Shown: positions 39,298 to 48,696 of the stretch, one piece after another
Layout of the letters: every line of letters starts with the position of its first letter
Numbering within the stretch: the stretch's first letter is position 1
NCBI GenBank assembly: GCA_023150295.1
Contig: JAKLLE010000005.1
Location: 18,560-82,559, forward strand
Source: Giesbergeria sp.
GTDB taxonomy: Bacteria > Pseudomonadota > Gammaproteobacteria > Burkholderiales > Burkholderiaceae_C
Direction of reading: 5' to 3'
DNA: 64,000 nucleotides
Program-made: the position numbers and the translations under genes
Notes under the pieces: model-generated
Seen by the model: only the letters and a program-made list of their open reading frames with translations
Told to the model about the DNA's origin: nothing
Database searches by the model: none

Positions 39298-42200
39298 TCA
39301 CGCCGCTGCCTGGTAGTCGAGCAACCACTGCGCAAAGGCATCCGCCGGCATGGGTTTGGCGTATTGAAAGCCCTGCGCCTCGTGGCAGTGGTACAGGCGA
39401 AGAAAGCGGGCCAGCTCGGCGGTTTCCACGCCCTCGGCAATGACCTTGAGCTTGAGGCTGCGCGCCATGCTGATGATGGCGCGCACGATGGCGGCGTCGT
39501 CCGGGTCGCTGGCAATATCGCGCACAAAGGACTGGTCGATCTTGAGCTTGTCCACCGCAAAGCGCTTGAGGTAGGCCAGGCTGGAGTAGCCCGTGCCAAA
39601 GTCGTCGATCGACAGGCACACGCCCAGGGCCTTGAAGCGGCGCACCTTCTCCAGCACTTCTTCAGCGTCGTCGATCAGCAGCGATTCGGTCAGCTCCAGC
39701 TCCAGGCGCGAGGGCTCCAGGCCCGCATCGGCCAGCGCCTGGGTCACGCTGTGCAACAGGTCGCCGCGCCGGAACTGCACCGCCGAGAGGTTGACCGCCA
39801 TGGTCAGCTCGGGCAACCCGGCCTGCTGCCAGCGCACGGCCTGGGCGCAGGCCTCGCGCAGCACCCATTCGCCCATGGGCACGATGAGGCCGCTTTCTTC
39901 GGCCGTGGCGATGAAACGCCCTGGCGGCAGCAGCTCCTCGGGGCTGCGCTGCCAGCGCACCAGGGCTTCCACACCCACCACCTGGCCGCTGGCCAGGTCG
40001 ATTTGCGGCTGGTAGTGCAGCACGAACTGGCGCTGGTCCAGCGCCCAGTGCAGGGCCGTGCGCAGCTTGAGCTGCTCCAGCGCCTGCGTGTTCATGGCTG
40101 CGGTGTAGAAACGGTAGGTGTTGCGCCCGGCAGCCTTGGCCTGGTACATGGCGGTGTCGGCACGCTGCAGCAGGGCATCGAAGGTGTTGCCGTCGTCCGG
40201 CCACACGGCCACACCCACCGACAGGCTGGCCGCCAGTTCGTGGCCCTCGATCTGGAAGGGCCGCTGCAGCGCCTGCACCACCTGGGTGGCCATGCGGTTG
40301 ACGGCGTCCATGTCTTGCACCCCCGTCAGGGCAATCAGGAACTCGTCCCCGCCCTGGCGGCTGATGGTGTCGGTGTCGCGCACACAGGCGCGCAGGCGCA
40401 GGGCCACCTGTTGCAGCATCTGGTCGCCCACGGGGTGGCCCAGGGTGTCGTTGATGGTCTTGAAGTGGTCCAGGTCCAGGTACAGCAGCGCCACCTTGGT
40501 GCCCGAGTGCTCGGACCAGGCCATCGCCAGCTCAAAGCGGTCGCGGAACAGCACGCGGTTGGGCATGCCGGTGAGCGGGTCGTGGTGCGCCAGAAAGTCG
40601 ATGCGTGCCTGGGCCTCCTTGCGCTCGGTGATGTCCTGGATGAAGGCCAGCACCAGGGGCTCGTTCTCCACATCCACCAGCCCGGCCGAAATGCTCACAT
40701 GGCGGGCATCGCCCGCCTTGCTGCGCCACTGGCATTCGTAGCCGAGCACCGAGCCATGCAGGCGCAGGTCTTCCAGCCAGGCCTCGCGAGCGGCCAAATC
40801 GACCCACAGGCCGATCTCCAGCGTGGTGTGGCCCACCAGATCGTCGCGGGTCCAGCCAAAGAAGGCTTCGTACTTGTCGTTGACTTCAAGGAACAGGCCG
40901 TCGGATGCGCGAGCAATCGACGCCGCCAGCGGGCTGGCCGAGAACGCCACCGTGAAGCGCTTTTCGGTCTCGCGCAGCGCCGTGATGTCCTGCATGGCCC
41001 CGGCCATGGTGACGGGCTGGCCCGACGGGTCGCAGGTGAGCTCCCCCAGGGCCAGACCTGCGCACACATGGCCGTCAGCCCGGCGGAAGCGGAACTCCAC
41101 CTCGTAGGGTTTGCGGTCGTCCAGCGACTTTTGCACCGCCGCCTGCACCTTGGGCTGGTCCTGCGGATCGACATGCTGCATGAACAGCTCGAACGAGGGC
41201 ACCACTTCCCCCGGCGCGTAGCCAAAGCAGGCAAAGGTCTCATCGCTCCAGCGCAGATCGCCGCTTTGCAGGTTCCACTCCCAGTGCCCCACATGCGCCA
41301 GCCGTGCCACCTGCTCCATGCGGCGGCGCTGTTGCACGGGCTCGGTGACGTTGTGGATGAGTTCCAGCTTGCTGATGCTGCCGTCGGCGTTGTGCAGCGG
41401 CATGTCGAACAGCTCGTAGGACTGGCCCTGCGCGTTGGTCCAGTTCCAGTGCACGGTCTTGCCCGCGTACACGTCGGCGTTCTTGCACCAATCGCAGGGG
41501 GACTGGCGGCCATGGAAATACTCGTAGCACTTGCGCCCCTGCACCGGGCCAAACTCCTTCTGCATGGCCGGGTTGATGTACTCGATGGCGTAGCTGGGGT
41601 TGGTGATGTACACCCCGTCGGGCAGCGCGTCCATGATGGCCATCAGGCGCGAGCGGTCGCTGGCAAGCTGGTCGGCCAGATTCTGGATGCGTTTGACCTC
41701 GCTGATGTCGGTCCAGGTCAGCACCACGCCGTCGTCGCTCTTGCCCTCTTCCTTGAAGGGCAGCATGCGCTGGAACACCCAGCGCCCATCGGGCAGGTGC
41801 ACCTCGGCCTCGATGCGTGCGCCCGTGCGCGCGCAGCGGTTCAGGTCGGCCAGAAAGGCCTCTTGCGGCCCCAGGCGGTAGTGGATATCGGCCACGGGCC
41901 GCCCGATGTCGCTGGGCCGCAGGGCCAGGTAGTCCTCCACGCCGGGGCTGATGCGGCGCAGGCACAGCTGGGCATCCAGAAACACGGTGCCGATGTCGGT
42001 GCTGTCGAGCAGGTGGTCGTAATCGCGCGTGAGCGCGGCCAGCTCCTCGTTCTTGGCCTGGAGTTCGCGGTTGAGGGCGTACAGGTCTTCATTGACGGAC
42101 TTGAGCTCCTCGTTGGCGCTTTGCAGTTCCTCGTTGGACGCGGTAAGTTCTTCGTTGCTCAGGTCGATGCGCTCATGGCTGGATTGCAGCTCCACCACCA

Positions 42201-43218
42201 TCTCCTGCAGGCGCTCGCGCGTGGCCTGCAACTCGGCCTGCAGCAGGTGCGCGGGCGGCTCGTCCTTGTCGGCCGCAGCCTCGCCGGGCACACCGGGCAC
42301 GGCCTGGGCGCCCAGGGTGTGAGCGTCGATCACCCGCGCCAGGGCCACGCCCTGCTTGCGGAACAGCTTGGCGCTGCGGTCCAGCGGCGCGAAGGCCGGG
42401 GCGGCCAGCGCATCGATGGTTTCGCTGGCCCCCAGCATCAGAATGCCGTGCGGCCTGAGCGCGAAATGCAGTTGCGACAAGGCCTTGACCTGGGCTTCGG
42501 GCTGCAGGTAGATCAGCAGGTTGCGGCACACGGCCAGGTCGATGCGCGTGAATGGCGGGTCGCTCAGCAGGTTGTGCCGGGCAAACACCACATGGCGGCG
42601 CAGCGAGCCGTCCACGCGCATGGCCCCCTGGCCTTCGCGCACGAAGTAGCGGCCCTGCAGCGCCTCGGGCACAGCGGCCAGCACCTCCTGGTCGTACTGC
42701 CCGCGCGAGGCCACCTCCAGCGCCTGGGCGCCCAGATCGGTGGCAAACACCTTGACGTTGCCGTGGAATCCCATGCGCCCGGCCACGTCCAGCGCCAGCA
42801 TGGCCAGGGTGTAGGCCTCCTGCCCCGTGGCACAGCCTGCGGACCAGATGCGCAGATCCTCGCTGGCCGGGCGCCCGCGCAGCAGGTCGGGCAGCACCAC
42901 CTCGGCCAGGTGGGCAAAGGCTGCCGCGTCGCGGAAGAACTCGGTCACATGGATCAACAGGTCGGCGCACAGGGCCTGGCGTTCGCCCTCGTCGGCCTCC
43001 AGGCGCTGCAGGTACTGCGCGCCCACTTCCACTTGCTCCTGCGCCATGCGGTGGCGCACCCTGCGGGTGAGGGTGGTCGTCTTATAGCCAGAAAAATCGA
43101 CCCCGCAGCGGCGCCGCAGCACATCCACCACGGCGGGCAGCTCCGCCAGGGGCTCCCCGGCGGCAGCCTCTTCATTCCACAGGCTGGGATCGTCCGGGTC
43201 TTTGGCGGTGGGCTCCAT
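39298..43218 (-). CDS. CheR methyltransferase - coiled coil - PAS - GGDEF - EAL fusion protein (1306 aa)
   Basis: CheR: LLIHVTEFFRDAAAF...RIWSAGCATGQEAYTLAM...CRNLLIYL; coiled coil NEELTASNEELQSANEELKSVNEDLYALN; PAS repeats; RQGGDEFLIAL; GVEALVRWQRSPEEL...FGTGYSSLAYLKRFAVDKLKID. Confidence 0.93.
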   Translation of the reverse strand: MEPTAKDPDDPSLWNEEAAAGEPLAELPAVVDVLRRRCGVDFSGYKTTTLTRRVRHRMAQEQVEVGAQYLQRLEADEGERQALCADLLIHVTEFFRDAAAFAHLAEVVLPDLLRGRPASEDLRIWSAGCATGQEAYTLAMLALDVAGRMGFHGNVKVFATDLGAQALEVASRGQYDQEVLAAVPEALQGRYFVREGQGAMRVDGSLRRHVVFARHNLLSDPPFTRIDLAVCRNLLIYLQPEAQVKALSQLHFALRPHGILMLGASETIDALAAPAFAPLDRSAKLFRKQGVALARVIDAHTLGAQAVPGVPGEAAADKDEPPAHLLQAELQATRERLQEMVVELQSSHERIDLSNEELTASNEELQSANEELKSVNEDLYALNRELQAKNEELAALTRDYDHLLDSTDIGTVFLDAQLCLRRISPGVEDYLALRPSDIGRPVADIHYRLGPQEAFLADLNRCARTGARIEAEVHLPDGRWVFQRMLPFKEEGKSDDGVVLTWTDISEVKRIQNLADQLASDRSRLMAIMDALPDGVYITNPSYAIEYINPAMQKEFGPVQGRKCYEYFHGRQSPCDWCKNADVYAGKTVHWNWTNAQGQSYELFDMPLHNADGSISKLELIHNVTEPVQQRRRMEQVARLAHVGHWEWNLQSGDLRWSDETFACFGYAPGEVVPSFELFMQHVDPQDQPKVQAAVQKSLDDRKPYEVEFRFRRADGHVCAGLALGELTCDPSGQPVTMAGAMQDITALRETEKRFTVAFSASPLAASIARASDGLFLEVNDKYEAFFGWTRDDLVGHTTLEIGLWVDLAAREAWLEDLRLHGSVLGYECQWRSKAGDARHVSISAGLVDVENEPLVLAFIQDITERKEAQARIDFLAHHDPLTGMPNRVLFRDRFELAMAWSEHSGTKVALLYLDLDHFKTINDTLGHPVGDQMLQQVALRLRACVRDTDTISRQGGDEFLIALTGVQDMDAVNRMATQVVQALQRPFQIEGHELAASLSVGVAVWPDDGNTFDALLQRADTAMYQAKAAGRNTYRFYTAAMNTQALEQLKLRTALHWALDQRQFVLHYQPQIDLASGQVVGVEALVRWQRSPEELLPPGRFIATAEESGLIVPMGEWVLREACAQAVRWQQAGLPELTMAVNLSAVQFRRGDLLHSVTQALADAGLEPSRLELELTESLLIDDAEEVLEKVRRFKALGVCLSIDDFGTGYSSLAYLKRFAVDKLKIDQSFVRDIASDPDDAAIVRAIISMARSLKLKVIAEGVETAELARFLRLYHCHEAQGFQYAKPMPADAFAQWLLDYQAAA

Positions 43219-43349
43219 GGGCGTGAATTATCGCGGCGCAGGCAGAGCGAACCCGCCCCCAGCCCTCAGGGTTTACTCGGACTTGCACCGCCATGCTCCC
43301 CCACCCCGCCAGTACACTGCGCGCCACAGATTGCGATGAAAGGCCAAGC

Positions 43350-44264
43350 ATGAAAGTCGCCGTGATGGGTGCCGGTGCCGTGGGCTGCTACTACGGCGGC
43401 ATGCTGGCGCGCGCCGGACATGAAGTGGAGCTGGTGGCACGCCCGGCCCACGTCGAGGCCGTGCGCCAAAACGGGCTGCTGCTGGAAACACTGTCCTTCA
43501 CCGAACATGTGCGCCTGCAGGCCGACACCGAGCCCAGCGCGGTGCAGGGCGCGCAGTGCGTGCTCTTTTGCGTCAAATCCACCGACACCGAAAGCGCCGG
43601 GCAGGCCATGAAGCCCCACCTGGCACCCGGCGCCGTGGTGCTGAGCCTGCAGAACGGTGTGGACAACGCCGAGCGCCTGCAGGCCGTGCTGGCGCACACC
43701 GTGCTGCCCGCCGTGGTGTACGTGGCCGCAGGCATGGCCGGGCCGGGCCATGTGCGCCACCATGGCCGGGGCGAACTGGTGATTGCACCCGCACCGCAGA
43801 GCGAAGCCATTGCACAGACCTTTGCGGCAGCGGGAATTCCGGTGCAGGTGTCGGACAACGTGACCGGCGCCCTGTGGGCCAAGCTGGTGCTCAACTGTGT
43901 GTACAACCCGCTGTCGGCCCTCACGGGCCTGGCCTACGGCGCCATCGTGGACAGCCCGGGGCTGAACGTGCCGCGCATGATGGACGACATCGTGCAGGAA
44001 TGCCTGGCCGTGGCCCGTGCCAAAGGCATCGAGCTGCCCGCGGGCACGACCGATGCAGTGCTGCCGCTGGCCGCGAGCATGCCCACGCAGATTTCCTCCA
44101 CCGCGCAGGACTTGGCACGCGGGCGGCCCACCGAGATCGACCACCTCAACGGCTACATCGTGCGCCAGGGCGAGGCCCTGGGCATTGCCACCCCGGCCAA
44201 CCGCATGCTGCTGACGCTGGTGCACCTGCGCGAAAAGCACATGGCCGGCCAGGTCGCTGCATGA
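43350..44264 (+). CDS. panE: 2-dehydropantoate 2-reductase
   Basis: MKVAVMGAGAVGCYYGGMLARAGHEVELVARPAHVEAVRQNGLLLE; NVTGALWAKLVLNCVYNPLSAL. Confidence 0.9.
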   Translation: MKVAVMGAGAVGCYYGGMLARAGHEVELVARPAHVEAVRQNGLLLETLSFTEHVRLQADTEPSAVQGAQCVLFCVKSTDTESAGQAMKPHLAPGAVVLSLQNGVDNAERLQAVLAHTVLPAVVYVAAGMAGPGHVRHHGRGELVIAPAPQSEAIAQTFAAAGIPVQVSDNVTGALWAKLVLNCVYNPLSALTGLAYGAIVDSPGLNVPRMMDDIVQECLAVARAKGIELPAGTTDAVLPLAASMPTQISSTAQDLARGRPTEIDHLNGYIVRQGEALGIATPANRMLLTLVHLREKHMAGQVAA

Positions 44265-44623
44265 CGGCGGTTCTGACGGCCACCGGCACGCACCGCGCAC
44301 GTCTGGGCTTCTGGGCCCTGGCGGCCTGCGTGGTCGTCCTCTCGCTGCTGCCCGGGCACGCGCTGCCGCAGGTGGCCTTCAGCCTGTGGGACAAGGCGCA
44401 GCACGCGCTGGCCTTCACGGCACTGGCCACGGTGGGCCTGCACGCCTACCCCCGGTACGCACCGCGGGTGCTGGTGGGCCTGCTGGTACTGGGCGGCGGC
44501 ATAGAGTTGGCGCAGGCCGCCACAGGCTGGCGCCATGGCGAATGGGCGGACGGGCTGGCCGATGCCGTGGGGCTGGCGCTGGGCACGCTGCTGGCCATGG
44601 CAACGCGCCGCCTGTTTGGGTGA
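44261..44623 (+). CDS. VanZ-like membrane protein
   Basis: ATGA overlap; DKAQHALAFTALATVGLHAYP...GGGIELAQAATGWRHGEWADGLADAVGLALG. Confidence 0.85.
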   Translation: MTAVLTATGTHRARLGFWALAACVVVLSLLPGHALPQVAFSLWDKAQHALAFTALATVGLHAYPRYAPRVLVGLLVLGGGIELAQAATGWRHGEWADGLADAVGLALGTLLAMATRRLFG

Positions 44624-44638
44624 ACCCGTCCCTTGATT

Positions 44639-44693
44639 TGCTATCGTTTTGATAGCTACTGGCGCTTATTCTGCTTGCGCTTAAGCTGTTTTT
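44639..44693 (+). repeat. Dispersed double-hairpin element, copy 6, overlapping the 3' end of the downstream CDS
   Basis: GCTATCGTTTTGATAGCTACTGGCGCTTATTCTGCTTGCGCTTAAGCTGTTTTTT. Confidence 0.75.
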
Positions 44694-46686
44694 TGTCTGT
44701 TTTTTTGGCGCCTGTCTTGCCCCCCACTGCCGGGTTGCCGCCGCCCTTCTTGGCGGTGGCCGAGGGCGATGACAGGCGATAGAAAATCTGGCCCTGCAGG
44801 CTGCGTGCAATCGGCTGCGCCTGGGCCGTCCAATCGCTCATGTAGCCGGTCTCGCACAGGCCCTGGGGCGTGTGGTCGTGCAGGCTGCGCAGCACCTGCA
44901 CGCCCTGGGCCGTGCGCTGGTAGCTGCCACGGTAGTCCAGCGTGGCGTGGCGCGAGTCGAACGCCTCGGGCAGGCGCGTGAACTGCACGCCGGGCGCCAG
45001 GGTGATGTCGTAGCGTTCCTCGCTGTGATAGCCGTAGCAGCGCACGCGGCGCTGGGGCGGCGTGAAGTCGCCCACCGCCAGGCGCACCACCGAAAGGGGC
45101 AAATCCACCACCGGCGCCAGCACAAAGGCCCCTTGCGTGCCCGACTGCAGGAAGTTGTCGATGTCAAAGCGCAGCTCCACGGCATAGCGGTCGGACAGCA
45201 GCAAGGCGTCCGACAGGTCACCCCGGTCCAGCTCGCCCTTGCCCTTGTAGCCTGAGCGCGCCAGCAGCCTGCGCACAAAGTCGCGCTGTGCGTCGGCGTG
45301 CAGCTCGCGCATGTAGGCACGCATGCGCGCCGCCTGGGTGCCTTCGAACTCCACGCGCAGGTGCCCGCTGGCGCTGCCATCGGCGGCCACGCGCAGCGTG
45401 GTGTGCACGCGCTGCGCCGCCTGTGCGGCGGGGCCTGCGGGGATGCGGCGCAACGGGTCTTGCGAGCCCACATGCACCACCGGCTTGGCATAGGCATTGG
45501 CAGGCAGGTGCCCAAAGGGAATCTGCTTGGCCGTGGCATCGACGTACATCTGCCAGTCGGGCAGGTAGTTGATCACGTGGTTGGCGCTGGCCACCACTGG
45601 CAGGCCCGGCAGGTCGTAGGTGTCGCCTGCGTTGACGAGCACCTGCTCGCTGCGCACGCCTGCGGCCGCCAGCAAGGCCTGCAGCAAGGTGGCGTGGTCC
45701 TTGCAATCGCCCATGCGGTTGTCGAGCACGGTGTCGGTATCGCGCGGCACCACGGCGCCCACGCCAATGCAGTTGCCGCCGTAGGTGATGTGGGTGGACA
45801 CCCATTCGTAAAGCAGGCGCGCGCGTTCGCGCGGCTCCTGCACCGTACCCACGATGCCTTGCGCCAGCGTGCGCACGCGCTCGGTGGGCTCGGCCTTGGG
45901 CAACGCACGCTCGCCGTAGGCGCGGGCGATGGCGGCGTAGTCGGCAAAGGTGCTGGCCAGCAGCACCGGGGTTTCTTCCAGGCGCCAGACGCCTTCATCG
46001 GCCTCGCTCCAGGTGCGCGCGGTGGGGTTGCGGTAGTGCCATTCGCGCACGCTGAACTCGCCCTCCTCTGCGCTGGGCTGTTCGTCCAGACCATGGGCCT
46101 CAAAGCGCAGGGACAGGCCCTTAGGGGCGCGCACGGTGATGCGGCTGTCGGCATGCACCATGAAGGGGGAGAGGCTGTGCGCCATCGAGAACGCGCCGGG
46201 GAAGATGGCTTCCTTGTCCTCGATGCGGTATTTGACGGCCACCGTGTCGCCCACGGCCAGGTCCGGAAACACCACCGTGATGCGCGTGCGGTCCGAGAAA
46301 AACGGCTTGCCGCCCTGGTGGCCGTCGCTGGTCTGGGTCTGGAAGTTGTTGGCGGGCACGTCGATGCGCCGCCCGTCCTGCTTGAGGGTGTAGGCCTCCA
46401 ACACCTGGCCTTGCTGGATGCCGTTGCTGAAGCCGACGCTGTAGGTCTTGAGCTCCTCCAGCGCCCCGGCCTGCAATACCTGGTGGTGCAGCTCCTGCGT
46501 CATGGTGGCGCGCCCGTCCGGCCCCAGCTCGTAGCGCACATGCCAGCGTTGCAGCGCCGAGGGAGCCTGCGCAGGGGCAGGCGTTTGCGCCCCAGCGGGC
46601 AGCGCCATGGCAAGTGCCAGTCCTCCAGCCCACGCGGCGCGCGGCAAGGCGTAGCCCAACAAACGAAGCATCAAAGTGTCTCCCAT
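44656..46686 (-). CDS. DUF3857/transglutaminase-like domain secreted protein
   Basis: MGDTLMLRLLGYALPRAAWAGGLALAMALPAGAQ signal; NRMGDCKDHATLLQALLAAAGVRSEQVLVNAG transglutaminase segment. Confidence 0.85.
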   Translation of the reverse strand: MGDTLMLRLLGYALPRAAWAGGLALAMALPAGAQTPAPAQAPSALQRWHVRYELGPDGRATMTQELHHQVLQAGALEELKTYSVGFSNGIQQGQVLEAYTLKQDGRRIDVPANNFQTQTSDGHQGGKPFFSDRTRITVVFPDLAVGDTVAVKYRIEDKEAIFPGAFSMAHSLSPFMVHADSRITVRAPKGLSLRFEAHGLDEQPSAEEGEFSVREWHYRNPTARTWSEADEGVWRLEETPVLLASTFADYAAIARAYGERALPKAEPTERVRTLAQGIVGTVQEPRERARLLYEWVSTHITYGGNCIGVGAVVPRDTDTVLDNRMGDCKDHATLLQALLAAAGVRSEQVLVNAGDTYDLPGLPVVASANHVINYLPDWQMYVDATAKQIPFGHLPANAYAKPVVHVGSQDPLRRIPAGPAAQAAQRVHTTLRVAADGSASGHLRVEFEGTQAARMRAYMRELHADAQRDFVRRLLARSGYKGKGELDRGDLSDALLLSDRYAVELRFDIDNFLQSGTQGAFVLAPVVDLPLSVVRLAVGDFTPPQRRVRCYGYHSEERYDITLAPGVQFTRLPEAFDSRHATLDYRGSYQRTAQGVQVLRSLHDHTPQGLCETGYMSDWTAQAQPIARSLQGQIFYRLSSPSATAKKGGGNPAVGGKTGAKKTDKKQLKRKQNKRQ

Positions 46687-46784
46687 CCCATGTGGCCGCC
46701 GATGGTAGTGGAGCTGCGGCACAATCCACGTGGCGCTGCAAACCGTTACACCTGGTTCCATGGCGCCTTCCCTCCATCCACACC

Positions 46785-47819
46785 ATGAACAGCAGCACCT
46801 CTTCCCTGAGCCTGGAACCCCTGGAACCCCTGGACTCCCCCCAGACGCCCCCACAACGCGGCTGCCCGCGCTGCGAGTATGTGCGCCAGGCCAGCGACAC
46901 CGCACCGGCATGGCAATGTCCGCGCTGTGGCATTGCCTATGACAAGGTGCAGCCGGGTGCAGCAACGCCCCAGCCCTCCGCACGCAAGACCGCGCCTGGC
47001 AAGGCGCAAGCCCGCAGCGCCCAGGCGCAGGCGTCGCAGCAGACGGAACGTCCATCGCGCTCCCCAGCCCCCCAGCGGCCCTGGGCGCTGATTGTGTTCA
47101 CCGTGGGCATGGTCGTGCTGCTGGGCCTGGTGGGCTGGAAATGGCAGGCCCGCCAGCAGCAGGCAGCAGAGCGCGCCACCCGCGCCACCGCCGACGCACA
47201 GGCCCAGACCGTGGCCCAGGCCAAGGCGCGCCAGGACGAAGACGCCCAACTCCAGGCGGCGGAAAGCCTGTGGCGCAACCACAAGAGCGAGCAAGCGCTG
47301 CCCACGGTAGAGGCCATGGCCCAACAAGGCCACCCCAGGGCCATGGTGCTGCTGGGGCTGATGCACTGGGAGGGGCGTGGCGGCATGGCCAAGAACCCCA
47401 CCCAGGCGCTGCAATGGCTGCAAAAGGCGGCCCAGCAGGGTTCGGCCCTGGCCGCCGTGTGGCTGGGCTTCATCCACGAGAAAGGCCCGCAGGACCTGCG
47501 CCAGCCCAGCCTGGCCGAAAACTGGTACCGCAAGGCCGCCCGCGCGGGAGACTCCACCGGCCTGTACAGCCTGGGCAAGCTCTACGCGCAGGACCTGCCC
47601 GGCGTGGGCTACCGCCCGGTGCAGGCGCTGATGCTGCTGGAACTGGCCGCGCGCGACTTCAACGCCAACCCAGCGCAGGAGTCGCTAACGCCCAACAACC
47701 AAAGCGCCTTTTGGGCCCAGGGCGCCATGCGGTCGCTGGAGCCGCGCATGTCCATCACGGATGCGGCCCAGGCGCGCCGCCTGGCCGACGCCTGGAAGCC
47801 GGGAATGCCGCTCGAATAA
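46785..47819 (+). CDS. SEL1/TPR-repeat protein with N-terminal zinc-ribbon and TM
   Basis: CPRCEYVRQASDTAPAWQCPRCGIAYDK; SEL1 motifs AMVLLGLMHWEGRGGMAKNPTQALQWLQKAAQQGSALAAVWLGFIHEKG. Confidence 0.8.
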   Translation: MNSSTSSLSLEPLEPLDSPQTPPQRGCPRCEYVRQASDTAPAWQCPRCGIAYDKVQPGAATPQPSARKTAPGKAQARSAQAQASQQTERPSRSPAPQRPWALIVFTVGMVVLLGLVGWKWQARQQQAAERATRATADAQAQTVAQAKARQDEDAQLQAAESLWRNHKSEQALPTVEAMAQQGHPRAMVLLGLMHWEGRGGMAKNPTQALQWLQKAAQQGSALAAVWLGFIHEKGPQDLRQPSLAENWYRKAARAGDSTGLYSLGKLYAQDLPGVGYRPVQALMLLELAARDFNANPAQESLTPNNQSAFWAQGAMRSLEPRMSITDAAQARRLADAWKPGMPLE

Positions 47820-47840
47820 CGCCACCGGCGGGTGCTGCGC

Positions 47841-48518
47841 CTATTGGCGCCGCGCCCACCAGACAAAGCCCAGAAACACCACGCCCAGCACCAGCGGCAC
47901 CCAGGACATGAACAGCTCCAGCGGCGAGGAGGTGCGGATGCCCGACCACACCTCGATGCGCACGCTGTCCATGCGCAGGTTGCGCATGCCCGAGAACTCC
48001 ACCGCCGGGGCGATCTTGCGGTCTTCCTTCAGCGTCACCGGCAGCGCCGCGCCCACCAACTCCAGCACCTGGCCCGCCGTGGCCTTGGACTGTGCCAACT
48101 CGGGCATCAGGCCCGTGCGCGTGGCACCGTCGAGCACCCAGCCGCCCACCAGGCGCGCGCCCACCTCACCATCGGCCAGCGCCACGCCCTGGACCTTGAT
48201 AACCAGGGTGTACGGGCTTTGCTTGGTGGTGAAGTCCAGCTCCTTGCCCGTCCAGGCCACGGTGTCGGCCAGCACCGGGGGCGTCTTGCGCGCGCTCTCT
48301 GCGGGGGTCTGGACGTTCTTTTCATGAAAGCGCACAAAGCGCGCCACCGCCTCGGCGGGCAGTTCCTCGCTGTGCACCATGCGCTGGCCCCACAGGCCCG
48401 CCTCGTCCTTGGCCTGCGCGGGCAGCGCCGTCCACACCATCGCGGCGAACGCCAGGGCCGCCCCCAGCCAGCGCGCGGTACGGCCCAGTCCCTGCGCTTG
48501 GGTCATTGTTGTCTGCAT
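47841..48518 (-). CDS. Secreted hypothetical protein with C-terminal TM
   Basis: Signal-like N-terminus; C-terminal ELFMSWVPLVLGVVFLGFVWWARRQ. Confidence 0.6.
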   Translation of the reverse strand: MQTTMTQAQGLGRTARWLGAALAFAAMVWTALPAQAKDEAGLWGQRMVHSEELPAEAVARFVRFHEKNVQTPAESARKTPPVLADTVAWTGKELDFTTKQSPYTLVIKVQGVALADGEVGARLVGGWVLDGATRTGLMPELAQSKATAGQVLELVGAALPVTLKEDRKIAPAVEFSGMRNLRMDSVRIEVWSGIRTSSPLELFMSWVPLVLGVVFLGFVWWARRQ

Positions 48519-48572
48519 GTTGTCGCGTCCCTTTCAATATGCGTTGAGCGCGCAGTGTACCCAAGGCAGGCG

Positions 48573-48626
48573 CTCATATTTTGATAGCTGCTTGCGCTTG
48601 CCCAACAAGCGCCAGAGGCACATTTG
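48573..48626 (+). repeat. Dispersed double-hairpin element, copy 7 (in a divergent promoter region)
   Basis: TCATATTTTGATAGCTGCTTGCGCTTGCCCAACAAGCGCCAGAGGCACATTT. Confidence 0.75.
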
Positions 48627-48696
48627 ACTCAGAATCGTCGCTGAAACGGACAAAGCATGACAGGGCCGCATGCAGCCACCCGGCACAATGGCCGCC

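Noticed and set aside
38488-43353. 1621-aa plus-strand ORF
   Set aside because: Antisense to the well-supported CheR-PAS-GGDEF-EAL gene; low-complexity His/Gln/Arg/Val-rich composition typical of high-GC shadow frames.
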